Below are positions 20,960-33,030 of a stretch of 64,000 nucleotides of DNA, piece after piece (the first letter of the stretch is position 1; each line of letters opens with the position of its first letter). The notes below the pieces were generated by a model. The model did not search any database, was not told where the DNA came from, and saw only the letters and a list, made by a program, of their open reading frames with translations. The translations under genes and the position numbers were made by a program. This DNA comes from Phellopilus nigrolimitatus (taxonomy: Eukaryota; Basidiomycota; Agaricomycetes; Hymenochaetales; Hymenochaetaceae), in NCBI GenBank assembly GCA_021029095.1, contig JAJOHG010000120.1:1-64000 (forward strand). Reading direction: 5' to 3'.

Positions 20960-21400
20960 TCTCCAGCACCCACCGCCCCGCCCCTCGATGCGCGCGACGC
21001 GTACTACCACGACGCCATCTCCCGCAAGCGCTCCCTCGGCGGGAGCATGGCCGTCCCCATGGGCTCCGCCTACTCCGAGCCCCGCGCCTCCTCGTCCCAC
21101 CACCACACCGGTTCGGGCCCCTACCACCCCGCCGCCCCTGTCGTCCACCCCCAGTGCTACGCGTACGAGCGCGGCTTCCGCGAGGGGCGCGGGCGCGGCA
21201 GCAACCACGGGCACAGTAGCAGCTATGGCTACGGCACCGGTGAGTTCTTGCTTGCGGCGCTGCCTGGCTGGCGACGCGCACTGACTTTTTGCTCGTTTGC
21301 GATGCAGTCGGCCGCCATCACTCCGACTTTGTCCCCGTGAACATCGCCTCTGCCTCCACACCTGCGCGCCCGCACAACCCGTACCGGGCGATGTAGCAGG
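20960..21400 (+). other. Unrecognised His/Gly/Arg-rich gene fragment
   Basis: A GC-rich plus-strand frame includes MAVPMGSAYSEPRASSSHHH, then CYAYERGFREGRGRGSNHG and SSSYGYGTG. A GT donor follows at about 21239. The composition suggests a disordered, RG-rich protein segment. No family is recognised. Confidence 0.3.
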
Positions 21401-21719
21401 CCCCCTCCAGTGCGCCTCCCTTCCTTCCTCCCGCGCACGATCCCAACTAAAGACCCACACACAGACTTGGCGACCTTCGCGCCCGCAGTCAAGATCAACC
21501 GCGCGCTCGCGTGCACTGCCCGCGCACCCGCGCTGCTCTACGACGTTGTGCATGCACCCGCACACAACATCCTCGCGTCACCCGTGTTGCCTGCAGGCTC
21601 TCGCTCGCGCACTCGCTCACCTCCGTCTTCCGCTTGAGCAAGGCGCACATGCCACTGCTGCCAGCCAACTGATTCATTCAAGGCCAGCAATTGCTTGCTT
21701 GCGCAAAGTGTATGAAGCC

Positions 21720-22210
21720 CAGGTATAGCTGGTTAACTTTGGGTCAGCCATGCTACAGACATTGAATAATAGGTATACCAGCTGCTTGTGCTTTATCAGG
21801 CAGTGTTAGCTAATTAAATTACTTTATAATACAGAATTGGGTATTATTGAATGTATATGCCTCGCAGAGAATTTCTTGCTTTTGAATATTGAAATCTGCT
21901 TGATCCAATCACTAATCTTTGCTTCTTTAGTATTAGACTTTGCAGCCAGTCAAATATCTGACAGGGAGCCTCGGCCTTGCCTATGCCAAACGTGGAGGGC
22001 GGTGCACTGCCGCATGTTTCATATTATATAATTTAAACTCTAATGAGCGCTGCCGCCCGCCGCTACCGCCGCACTTGCGTATAGCACTACCGACGGGCCG
22101 CTCACCGTCGCCCGCCGTCGCGCTCACTGTTCTCAATGTCGGGCTTTTTTTTCTTCTTTTTTTACTTCAATTTTTCGTATATTATAGGTTAGCTACCGGA
22201 CATAACTAAA
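21720..22210. repeat. AT-rich segment with GC core and T-run (repeat R4-type)
   Basis: An AT-rich block is followed by a GC-rich core (GCCGCTCACCGTCGCCCGCC) and 'tgtcgggctttttttt'. The same core and T-run occur at 35985-36100 and, less clearly and reversed, at 39540-39700. No coding content is seen. Confidence 0.45.
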
Positions 22211-23056
22211 ATGAAAGAATATACTTTTTTTACTTTGAGAAATGACTGCGGGAGCGGGAGCGGCAATCAGACAGGAAAGAAAAAGGCGGAGCGGCTCCTT
22301 TTGCCGATCGCCCGCCTGCTTTCCTGTCCTGTGCATCGTTTCGGGTCCACTCTCTGCCTACGCTGTGTACCCCGGCGCGCTCGCTCGCCCGTTCGCGGTA
22401 TGCTACGCACCGTGCCGCATTTCCGTGCTTCCTATCCACCTTCCGCCCCACGCTTTTTGGCCAGCGCGCCATGTCTCGCTAGCGTGTAGGTTCGCTCGGC
22501 CCCGCCGAGCAGCCAGAGATCGGACTCCTACGATTTGTCACAGGGATCGACCACTCGCTCTCTGTTGGGGCTGTGCTCGCATTGTCGTCAATGTCGCTGA
22601 CACTACTATCACCGGTGCCGACGCTCTGCGAATTAGACCGCCACTGTCTACTTGCGCATGTACACCGACTCCGAGAAGGAGCGGAATGGCCCCCTTCGTC
22701 TTGATGAGGGACTCAACGGCGGCGGCGAGAAGCTCATCTTCAGCCGCCCGTTGCAGAAGTCACGCGCGAGGCGTGGCGAATGCAGAGACGACGGACAAGC
22801 GGCGCTGGTTCTGGTTGACCTTGACGTGCCAGCGGCGCCAGCGCTTCGTCGGTGCGAACATGCACCCACCGCAGCACTACACTGGAGAAGGCCCTACACC
22901 CTACTTTATCGCCCACCGTACTCCTCGGCCCTTAATACGTTCAACCTTCTCCTCGCTCCTCTCTCGTCATTTAGTAGCCGCCATAGGAAGGTGTTTCGAG
23001 TGAGGATCGGTCAAAGCGAAAGCAAGGTACGAATAAACAGCTGAAAGTCGAGGCGA
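22211..23056. other. No recognised gene
   Basis: GC-rich sequence with open frames on both strands. No domain, ATG-anchored exon chain or homology to other parts of the window is apparent. It may be further captured gene sequence. Confidence 0.3.
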
Positions 23057-23600
23057 TCAGGAAGCGACTTCGACAGCGGCAGCATCGGCAGCATCTGTGA
23101 CGGTCGGGTAGTTTTGCCATCCTTGTAACGCACACGAGGAGGATGGGGCATGTTGCGGCTGCCTTTGCACGAATCAAGAGGTCAGCATTTAATAGAGAAA
23201 AAAGAGAAAAAAAAGGCGTACCATACGAGTAGATAGCGCACAAAACACAGTATGAGTCCTTGACATACGAGCAGATTGGTGCGCCTCGGGGATGTCGGGG
23301 AAGCACGGTAGCGCTTGATGGCCTTGTCCTTGGGGACACAACGCGAGCAGTTCGAGTAGCGCAAGAACCTAGCGCGGAAGCTGGAGCGAGCGGCGTGACA
23401 CGGGGAGACTGGAAGCGGCCACGAGACGTGGTAGGCGATCTTGACATACGAGCTGTACAGCTGTGCAGACTGGTAGATTGGCGGCCTCGGAGACGTCGCA
23501 GATGTGCACGGTGATGGCCTTGTCCTTGGGTACACAGCGCGAGCAGTTCGAGCAGCGCGGGAGCCCGGGGTTGAGGTTGGCATGGGGCACAGGGTGAAAC
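23057..23600 (-). pseudogene. Ribosomal protein S26 (eS26) gene fragment with internal duplication
   Basis: On the minus strand the zinc-binding core RCSNCSRCVPKDKAI appears twice. The first copy is near 23558-23514 (followed by CDVSEAA and SYVKIAYHVSW). The second is near 23361-23317 (YSNCSRCVPKDKAIKRYRAS, then YVKDSYCVLCAIYSYG). A further exon carries PHPPRVRYKDGK and, in another frame, TVTDAADAAAVEVAS and a stop at 23057. eS26 sits at the mRNA exit of the small subunit. Introns are retained, one zinc ligand is Tyr (YSNCSRC), and frames shift, so this is a non-functional DNA-level copy with a duplication of about 200 bp. Confidence 0.8.
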
Positions 23601-23699
23601 TGAAAAGGACAGAGATTAGGAGCAGATGTGATGAGCACGATGAGCACGACGACGTCGACGACGAGCACGAAATTCAACATGTCACGGGTGACTTACCGA

Positions 23700-24750
23700 A
23701 ATAGGTCATCACATTCGTTCAAATAAGGTATGTTTTGGATCAAACAATAATGATGGGCTCGCCACAGCTACAAAACATAGCTGTAGCACTCCATTTTCTC
23801 AATTATAAATCGCAAATAATTTACTTTATAATTCTGGATCATATAATCTTTCTTTACAGAAAAAATTAGATCCCTGTAAATGCTATATATCGAGCTTTTA
23901 ATCTGACAGTGCAAACATCAAGTTTTCCTTAGTGTTGGCTTTGTAGTGCTATATACAGGGAGACAGAAGCACTGTGAGTATTTAGACTAGGTATCTAGCA
24001 CATATAGCTTCTAATTTGCGAAGTTTAAGCACCTGAAATGGTCTACATCTTGTGAATAATAGCATAAATTATGGGATGTGCTCTATGCAGCAGTTTTGAG
24101 TCTGATCGATTTTTCATACATCTGAAAGATCACCTAACCACACAGATGTTATTCATACAAGCATATATAGTATACTGATATCATATAAAAAAGTTCTGAT
24201 CTGTTTAAGAGCTGGACAGTTGCACTGGAAAGAAAGGATGCTGCAAAAGACTGTTTTGCAAGCTGTACCAAATTCTGAATATTTTATGAGCACAGGAAAA
24301 TTATTTGTTTGTTAGTTTGAAGCACTTTGAATACACCAGAAACACCCTGTATTTTTTGTTTGGGAGTTGTCTATGAAAGTACAAGGTGTCAAGGCTTCGA
24401 ACCAGTAAGACAGAACTGGTTCCAAGAAAAGCAAACTGATCTTCAGCTTTGAACGTACCTGCTTGCTAGATCTACTCATTAGAGCCCCTCAATTACTTAT
24501 CAGAGTACATTAAAGGTTTCTGAGCACTTCAAATCCATATGTCACGAAATTTGAGCCCATTCGGCCCAGCCGATCGAGGTCAACAATTGTTTTAGTGAAA
24601 AGTAGCACAAATCCCCATTGTACGTTAACTAAATGCTTTATTCATCAACATCGCGCGCGTCCTAGCCGTTGAAACGTTTTTTAAGAATACAAAAGTACTA
24701 TATAAATGTAACTGTGCGACGACACGTCAATCCGTTATGTCGTTGAATTG
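23700..24750. other. AT-rich, CpG-poor sequence without genes
   Basis: CG dinucleotides are very rare and TG/CA common across about 23720-24540. It looks like ageing, formerly methylated repeat DNA. No open frame of note. Confidence 0.5.
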
Positions 24751-25556
24751 TAAAAAACGAAACAGCTGTGCGCAAACGCGAGCGCTTACGAGCGCTTGCG
24801 CGGTTCGGCACAACTTTCACACGGTTGAACTTGCGTGTTCGTCGTGCTCGACTTGCCTGCCGACATCGTCCACGCCGTCCAGCACACCCCGCGCAACTTC
24901 TTGAACACTCTGCGGGTCCCTACATGACTGCTTCTCTCGCTATGCTACCTCTTCATTGCTTTGGCTTCCTCGACGACGGCTACTGAGCGCGGCCGACGAA
25001 GAGATCCAGCTGCTGCTCGCCTTGCCGCACCAGCTGGAGGACATCAGCAAGCTCGACACGGCGAAACAAGCTCGCTCAAGACCATAGAACCCGCGACCAA
25101 GGGATTTGCGCACGGTGCTCCGGCGCTGCTTCTTGGCAAGCACGACGGCGAAGCGCTCGAAGCCGTTCGTCTTGTGACGGACGGCGACGGTGACGAGCTT
25201 CTTCGCCCATGACGACTCTTCGATTCCTCGAGGGTCTTGCCAGTCTGCACGGGCTCTCCGACTTCACCGCGACGAATCTCGAGGGAACAGGCCTCCCTGC
25301 ACCCGTGCCCGCACCCGCCGTGCGGGTGCCCGTTCGGCTCAAGACATTCTGTTCGCGTTCGGGTGTGCGGCGACGATTGTGGTGCAGGTGCTGCGAGTAC
25401 GAGCACCAGGCCCGAAGATAAGCTTGCGAAGGCGACGACATACTGTGCGGGCGTCTGGGATAGGGTGTGTGTTCTTTACATCTCTCTGTCCTCTCTTTTT
25501 CTTTCTCATCATAGTCTACTGTAGACGATTATAGTTGCCGATGCGCGTCTCACGCA

Positions 25557-26000
25557 AGACAGCGCGAACCGCACCCACTTCCTGGCTGGCGACACTCACC
25601 TACTCAATCGCGGTCGCGCTCAAGGCGCGGCAGGCGGCCTCGGCATCGCGGCTCGACACGGCGAAGCAGGCGTTAAAGACCGCGGGCCCCCGCGAGGCAG
25701 GAACAATCGTGGCTCGAAGTCGAGAACGCCGAGGACGACCTCTTGCAGAAGACGGGGGTCGCGCTCATGCTCATGAAGACCGTCCTTGAGAACGTGCGTA
25801 CGAACTCGGCTCAATCGTGCTCGTGCTCAACTGGATATGCCCTTATTGCAGCCTGAACCCTTGAAGAACCTGAACGGATTCGCCGGGCTCAACTCGCCTA
25901 CCACGCGTTCGCTGCAGAGGCGCTCTCCGCCATAATCGCGTGCGCGCCTGCTCGTCGACACACGAATCCATCACGACGAGCAGCCGCGGCTCCTCGAACG
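25557..26000 (+). pseudogene. BAR-domain (Gvp36-like) protein fragment
   Basis: Blocks in shifting plus-strand frames read SRLDTAKQALKTAGP, then SWLEVENAEDDLLQKTGVAL and MLMKTVLEN, then PEPLKNLNGF and AQLAYHAFAAEALSAI. The series (a basic heptad region, NAEDDL, PEPLKNL, AQL-YH) follows the helical core of fungal BAR-domain proteins of the Gvp36 type, which shape membranes of the late secretory pathway. The sequence at 24960-25080 (LPHQLEDISKLDTAKQA) may be a second, partial copy. Frames are broken, so it is a remnant. Confidence 0.45.
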
Positions 26001-26099
26001 AGCGCGTGAGGTCACCTCCAGCGCGCACATCGCTTTGTCTATCTCCCTGTCGCATACCGTCAGCTCTGACTCGCGCCAATCTCTCTCGCGGGTGCGGCA

Positions 26100-26408
26100 C
26101 GCCCGGCGTCCAAGGCGAAGCGCAAGGTCATCTTCAAACGCGCAGAGTCGTACGTGAAGAGCTATGTCTCGAAGGAGAAGGAGGAGGTGCGCCTGAAGCG
26201 CTCGGCCCGTGCTGTGGGCGACTTCTACGTCCCGGCAGAGCCGAAAGTGTACCTCGTTGTCCGTATCCGCGGTATCAACGAAATCGCACCGAAGCCGCAC
26301 AAGATCCTGCAGTTCCTCTGCCTGATCCAGATCAACAACGGTGTTTTCGTAAAGGTCACGAAGGCGACGCAGCAGATGCTCCGTCTCGTCGAGCCTTATA
26401 TCACTTAA
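26100..26408 (+). pseudogene. Ribosomal protein L7 (uL30) gene fragment
   Basis: The frame [20 protein letters not shown], then [40 protein letters not shown] and [20 protein letters not shown] ends EPYIT and a TAA. This is about 100 of the roughly 245 residues of L7 and includes its most conserved part. The stop coincides with the normal exon end, and the following exon is not recognisable. It carries one or two unusual residues (H and F in [12 protein letters not shown]) consistent with relaxed selection. Confidence 0.85.
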
Positions 26409-26691
26409 GGGTGCGCAATTCTTCTCTTGCGCGGGCGCGGCGTGCTCGGTTACTCTGGCCTTCCGAATCCCTTCCCCCCCTTTCGTAATTAATGCGCGCC
26501 GCTTGCTCCTTGCAAGTGGCAAAACTCTTGTTTAATTTAATCTCACATATAATCCCCCCCTCCCCCATATGGTTTTAAATAGAGAGAAAAGAACAGTGCA
26601 AGAACAATAGAATAGACAATAATAACTACAGTATGTAAAATAAATGAATTTATTTGATGAGTTTTTTGTTGAGCTACGCGAAGGCGGCGGC

Positions 26692-28130
26692 TGTCAAGAC
26701 CGAACCTGCGATCGAAGAACGGAGACGATCGGGAGTCGCTTCGCAGTCGGTTTGACCAGCGAAGGACCAGGGAATGTGGGGAGAGCCCCGATCGGCGAAG
26801 GAAACGGAATCACAAGCTGCAGATCGGCAGGGAAGGAGATGGGCGGCGAGCCCGAGCGCTGAGTGGCCGAAGTCCGGTAGGTTCGAAGTCAGTCCAAAGG
26901 TTCAGAACCGAACCGAGTCGTTCGACGAGTTCGAGGTTCGTTCGGATCGACAAGAGGTCGCAGGATCGGTTGACACACAGAGAGAGTGCCGGACGACCCC
27001 CGAAGGGAAGGGAGGCCGCCAAGAAACTTCAGAAGCAAGAGAGACTTCAAGAAGAAGACTTCAATAATCAGGCTAAGGTACGAAGTACATGTCCGAGTCG
27101 TATATATACGAAAGTCCGTCCTTTCCTTCCTATCACTAGGCGAGTTCGATGAGTCGTAGAAACTCGCCGTTTGACTGCGGAGTGGTGCGTTCTGCACGAG
27201 GGGTGGAGTCCGACGTGAACCGATAGGAGTGGCGAGTCGCGTAGGCGAGCCGGGCATGAGGTTCGGCGAACGCGGTCACATCTTCGATTCCTGACACTCT
27301 CGGCTGGATCTGAATTCGGCACCTGCCTGCGGTGCGTTCTACTCGTGTCCGGGGTATGGGCTGAAGCTGGCACTCGGTTCGTCTCTGATCGCGAGCCCGG
27401 ATGTCACGTGGTTCGTTCATGGTCAGTCGAGGCCTTCGGACTGGCAACCCGTAGTCTGGAGTTCGGAGCCGAGAGGATTGGTTTGGACGAAGGAGGACCA
27501 AGCCGAACGAAGAGGGTTCGGGCCGAACAGAGGAGATCCCTGCCGGACGAAGGATGACCAAGCCGAACGAGGAGGGTTCGGGCCGAACGGAAGGGATCCC
27601 TGCCGAACGAAGGAGGGCTGAGCCGAACGGAGAGGATTCGGGCCGAAGGAAGGGGGTCCCTGCCGGACGGAGGGGAGTGACGAAGGGGATCCAAGCCGTA
27701 CGAGTCCGGAGGAACGACGGACGAGAGGTTTGAACCGAACCGAGAGGAATCCCGCCGAACGAAGGGGATCCGAGTCGTACGAGTCCTGAGGGACGATGGA
27801 CGAGAGGTTCGAACCGAACCGAGAGGAATCCCGCCGAACGAAGGGGATCCGAGTCGTACGAGTCCTGAGGAACGAAGGACGAGCAGTTCGAACCGAACGG
27901 AGAGGCTACGAGTCCAGATGAACGGAGGACGAGTGATTCGGACCGAATGGAGAGGATTCCCGCCAGACGAAGGGGATTCGAGCCGAAACTGCTGAACGAA
28001 GAGGACTCGAGCCGAACGAAGTCCAGAGGAATGAAGGACAAGGGGTTCGGAGGCCGTTCGAGGTGTCCGGAGGTTCGGTTCGTGTCACAGGTTCGGTTAG
28101 CCGAGGAACGAGGGTGAACGGATCGTGACA
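26692..28130 (-). repeat. LARD-like element LTR, left copy
   Basis: 1439 bp, purine-rich on the plus strand. It contains internal tandem repeats (about 27470-28020) of units around GAGTCGTACGAGTCCTGAGG and GAACCGAACCGAGAGGAAT. Long open frames on the minus strand in both LTR copies come from this skewed repeat composition. Confidence 0.88.
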
Positions 28131-31100
28131 GTACGCCCCCCTTAAAAAGGCTGAGCCCACGAGGCATGCTTTCGGCGGTCTATGCCCTGGAGACGAAACC
28201 TGTGTTCGGACACGAAGAGACCTGGAAGAAGAGCGAAATGGAGTCCCCGAACGCTAGTGTGGTAGGAAGGTGGGTGGGAGGGGGAAAGCGAAATGGAAGT
28301 TTAAAAGGAAAAAAAATCGAACCAGCAATCAGGAAAAGTAAACAAAATGGGGGGGGGGGGGGGGGGGGGTAAAGGAAATTTCGGGTATGAATAAGTCCAG
28401 ATGAAAGAAAAAAAGTGAAAAGAAATGAGTCCGATCGAGTGGCCAGGTCCGATCGTGAGGTTACGGAGTGCGTGGGGGAATAGTAAGGAAAAGGTAATTA
28501 GGTGAGGGGTTCGTGGAGGTATTAAAGGGTGAGAGTAATGTCCGAAATAGAAGAATGGGTGGTTAGAGTCTATGTGGATAGTCCGAAATGGGAACGAAAG
28601 ATGATAGAATGGTTCGGGAGAGTCTATTTAGTGAGTTCGTGCGAAGAAGAGAAGAAATTTGAAACGAAGAAGAGATGAAGTCCGAAATGAAAAGAGATAG
28701 GATCCGAAATGAAGAAAGTTTGGGAATGGGTATATGGGTATACGAAAGGGAAGAAGGTTCGGAGCGAAAAAGTTGAATATGGGACATACTAATCGGGCGT
28801 CTACGAGTTGGATCGGAGATGCTGTCTATGTTCACGAGTTGTGTCGTGGAAGAAGTCTATGAGTGTCGGATTGCGAAGAACAGCGAAGTTCGAGGGGATT
28901 TTGGGAGGATCAGTTGATCGGATATCCTGAAAATCAGCCGCTCGGGCGGTTCGGGGGCGAATCCGAAAGCTGTACAGAGGGAGTCTAGAGGGAAAAAATA
29001 TACAGGTGTCCGGAGCGGACAGTTCTCCTCCCCTTATGGACTGAGGGGATTCGAACGGGAGAGAGGAAAGGATGAGGCGAAAAGGAAAAGACGAAAGGAA
29101 GAGACGAAAAGGAGACGAAAAGGAGACGAAAGGAAGAGACGAAAGGATGAGACGAAAGGATGAGACGAAAGGATGTACAGGTGTCCGGGGTGGACAGTTC
29201 TCCTCCGCCTACGGACTGAGGGGATTTGAACGGGAGACGAAAAGATGTACAGGTGTCCGGGGTGGACGGTTCTCCTCCGCCTACGGACTGAGGGGAGTCG
29301 AACGGGGAAACAGGACAATTTACAGGTGTCCGGAACGGACAGTTCTCTTCCTCCTACGGACTGAGGGGATTCGAACGGGGGGGTGAGTCTTCTCCACCTA
29401 CGGACTGAGGGGACAATTTACTCGGACAGGATGTTGTGCCTCGCGAAGGCGACAGGAAATCGAGGATACTCGGATCACTCGGGACAGGATGGTGCCGGGA
29501 CGGCGGAGTCGTAGTGCTCGTCAGCAAAAGACTTGAGGGTGTATGTACTGGTCGGCGGGACGACCGTTCGCAGGTGCGAAGGGAATATGGACATGGTCAA
29601 TCGAGGGATTCGACGACCGGATCGAGGAACGGAATGGATATGGACAGATGGGTTCGGAGGGTTTCGAGGGAGCGAGTCGAGCGAGTCCGGGCGTGCACAA
29701 TCACGAACTGCTATTCCCGAACCACGAAACATGAAAATGGAGTGTGGGGGGAGTGACGGCCTAGTGTAATCACTGGGATTCGGCCGATCGGACAGAGAGG
29801 GGAGCAGTTCGGGCAGGGTAGTCGCCCGGGTTCGAGAGGGTCACCCGGGGCCGGTTGTTCGAACAGGTGCGAAGCCGGAAAGGAGAAGGGGGGTTCGGGA
29901 GTGATGCGAATTGAATTGGGTTGAAGTCAGAGAGGATGTAATCCATATTCCCGCCCCTAGCACCGAGCCCCGAGAGGTGAATGTATGAGCAAAGGAGTCG
30001 GATGGGGGGGGGGGGGGGGGATTCGAGGAGACATGGGAAATGAAGGGACCAGAGAGGAAAAATAGGAGGGGAGTGGAAAAAAGGTGGATGGGGGAATCGA
30101 AAAGTAAGAAGGATAAGGAGAAAGGAAAGAATCGAAAGGGGATGGTGTAGGGTGGGGGGATCGAGGTAAAAAAACGAAACAGAGGGCTTAGCTGTCCCCG
30201 AACTTCTGCGAAAACCTCGAAACTGAAGCTAGTGGTGGCTCGTTCGTTATCTGGCCCTTCGGGTGACCGAGTTTTTTCGGGACCGAATCCTGGGGGGTTC
30301 GAATCACTGAAGAAGGGAGCGGGGGGGCCCAAGCGGCACGAACAAGTTCGTTCGAGGTCTGGCTGCTCGGCGGGATGGGATTCGGATCAGCCGAACTCGT
30401 GGAGGTGAAGTCCGGGGAGCTCGTTCGGTTCTTCGGATTTGAGGCGGGACCGAAGAGAGTGTGTTCGGGTGGTCCGAACACTGGAGAAGAGGGTGAGGGG
30501 GCCCCGAGCAGTGCGAAGGGGATCGTTCGAGATCCAGGGGGGTGCACCCGAATCGGAATGAAGCCGAAATCGGTGTGGCTGTGTATTCCCTCCTCCAGCA
30601 CCGAGCCCCGAGAGGTGGGGATGTGAACGAAAAGGAAATTGGAAGGAAAAAAAATCGAAGGGAAAATAGGAAATTAGAGTAAGAAATCAGGGATGAAGGT
30701 TAGAACCGAAAGGGAGAATTAAAAAAAGGACGAAATTGAATAGGGGGGATCAACAAGAATTGGAATTGGAGAGGGGATATCAAAAAACAGAAATCAAGAA
30801 TGGGGAATTGGCACGGGGAATTGAAAGAAAGCGAAATCGAGAGGAAAGCAAAGTTAATAGGGAATCAAACAGGAGAGTCCGAAGGGAATAAATCAGCAGA
30901 ACAAATTCGGGGAAAAAGATCAGAAGGGAAAGCGAACTGGTGGAAGTTCGAAAGGAAGATGGGGAATGCCGCTCCGCACGAAAATCGAACGAAATGGGGT
31001 AAGGAGGCGGAGCGAAAAGGAATAAATGAAGAATTGGAGGAATGGTCAGAGGAACGGAATATCAGGAAACTGAATGATAATAGGTGAGTTATTCGGAGAG

Positions 31101-31591
31101 CATGAAACGGGGGGATCGGAAAATCTGAGTACAAGGTGATAGTTCGTGGGGCAATATAGAAAGTAAGTGTTCAGAAAAGGTGGGGTGCAAAATCGAAAAA
31201 GTCAAGGAACAGAAAAGGATACGGAAACAAAGGGGGATCAGGGAACGGAGAAGCGAGGGATAGGAGACATTGGTGTCAGGTTCGAACCAGGGCGTTCGGC
31301 GGGAAAAGGAATTGGATTGGCCGAATTGTTCGGGATCAAAGTTCGGGGTGTACGTTCGGCCGTCCGGAGTAGATGGGAGACCACCGAAGCCGGGAAAGGT
31401 TCGAACAGGCGAATGGATTGGGCTGAAGGGTTTTGGTGGGGGTCGTACCTCGATTCGGGATCGAGGGGGCGAGGTTCGACCGTGTCGGGGGGAGCAGAAC
31501 AGGATCGGGAGAGGGAGTCGGGAACGAAGGCAATGACGAACCGACAAGGATGAGGAAAGATCTGCAGCAAGTCTTGTTAGCCTGATTATTC
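28131..31591. other. Purine-skewed non-coding interior of the LARD-like element
   Basis: The plus strand is overwhelmingly A and G. It holds a G21 run (28349-28369) and a G17 run (30004-30020). Four to five repeats of about 72 bp lie at 29003-29420 (TACAGGTGTCCGG...GGACTGAGGGGATT). A shared block, GCACCGAGCCCCGAGAGGTG, appears near 29959 and 30599. No protein domain is found. Confidence 0.7.
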
Positions 31592-33030
31592 TGTCAGGAC
31601 CGAACCTGCGATCGAAGAACGGAGACGATCGGGAGTCGCTTCGCAGTCGGTTTGACCAGCGAAGGACCAGGGAATGTGGGGAGAGCCCCGATCGGCGAAG
31701 GAAACGGAATCACAAGCTGCAGATCGGCAGGGAAGGAGATGGGCGGCGAGCCCGAGCGCTGAGTGGCCGAAGTCCGGTAGGTTCGAAGTCGGTCCAAAGG
31801 TTCAGAACCGAACCGAGTCGTTCGACGAGTTCGAGGTTCGTTCGGATCGACAAGAGGTCGCAGGATCGGTTGACACACAGAGAGAGTGCCGGACGACCCC
31901 CGAAGGGAAGGGAGGCCGTCAAGAAACTTCAGAAGCAAGAGAGACTTCAAGAAGAAGACTTCAATAATCAGGCTAAGGTACGAAGTACATGTCCGAGTCG
32001 TATATATACGAAAGTCCGTCCTTTCCTTCCTATCACTAGGCGAGTTCGATGAGTCGTAGAAACTCGCCGTTGACTGCGGAGTGGTGCGTTCTGCACGAGG
32101 GGTGGAGTCCGACGTGAACCGATCGGAGTGGCGAGTCGCGTAGGCGAGCCGGGCATGAGGTTCGGCGAACGCGGTCACATCTTCGATTCCTGACACTCTC
32201 GGCTGGATCTGAATTCGGCACCTGCCTGCGGTGCGTTCTACTCGTGTCCGGGGTATGGGCCTGAAGCTGGCACTCGGTTCGTCTCTGATCGCGAGCCCGG
32301 ATGTCACGTGGTTCGTTCATGGTCAGTCGAGGCCTTCGGACTGGCAACCCGTAGTCTGGAGTTCGGAGCCGAGAGGATTGGTTTGGACGAAGGAGGACCA
32401 AGCCGAACGAAGAGGGTTCGGGCCGAACAGAGGAGATCCCTGCCGGACGAAGGATGACCAAGCCGAACGAGGAGGGTTCGGGCCGAACGGAAGGGATCCC
32501 TGCCGAACGAAGGAGGGCTGAGCCGAACGGAGAGGATTCGGGCCGAAGGAAGGGGGTCCCTGCCGGACGGAGGGGAGTGACGAAGGGGATCCAAGCCGTA
32601 CGAGTCCGGAGGAACGACGGACGAGAGGTTTGAACCGAACCGAGAGGAATCCCGCCGAACGAAGGGGATCCGAGTCGTACGAGTCCTGAGGGACGATGGA
32701 CGAGAGGTTCGAACCGAACCGAGAGGAATCCCGCCGAACGAAGGGGATCCGAGTCGTACGAGTCCTGAGGAACGAAGGACGAGCAGTTCGAACCGAACAG
32801 AGAGGCTACGAGTCCAGATGAACGGAGGACGAGTGATTCGGACCGAATGGAGAGGATTCCCGCCAGACGAAGGGGATTCGAGCCGAAACTGCTGAACGAA
32901 GAGGACTCGAGCCGAACGAAGTCCAGAGGAATGAAGGACAAGGGGTTCGGAGGCCGTTCGAGGTGTCCGGAGGTTCGGTTCGTGTCACAGGTTCGGTTAG
33001 CCGAGGAACGAGGGTGAACGGATCGTGACA
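31592..33030 (-). repeat. LARD-like element LTR, right copy
   Basis: 1439 bp, nearly identical to 26692-28130. TGACA at its end is followed by GCGGC, the target duplication. Confidence 0.88.

Larger units (their letters stand above)
26692..33030 (-). mobile_element. Non-coding LTR element (LARD-like) nested in hAT-1
   Basis: Two 1439-bp direct repeats (26692-28130 and 31592-33030) with TGTCA...TGACA ends flank a 3461-bp interior. The whole is flanked by GCGGC at 26687-26691 and 33031-33035. By eye the LTRs differ at about seven positions including two single-base indels, so it is young. The interior contains no Gag, protease, RT, RNase H or integrase motif on either strand. A C-run (G-run on the minus strand, AAGGGGGGCGTAC) lies just inside the left LTR where a minus-oriented polypurine tract should be, so I orient the element on the minus strand. 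It would need enzymes from another element. Confidence 0.85.

Noticed and set aside
27136..28167. 343-codon minus-strand frame (and a 333-codon one at 32036-33037) with Ser/Pro/Arg/Leu repeats
   Set aside because: They lie in the two LTR copies of the non-coding element. They arise from purine-skewed tandem repeats, cross the LTR boundary, and have no domain.
29003..29420. CRISPR-like spaced repeats
   Set aside because: The 72-bp units are degenerate tandem repeats inside a eukaryotic retroelement; there are no uniform short repeats with unique spacers and no cas genes.
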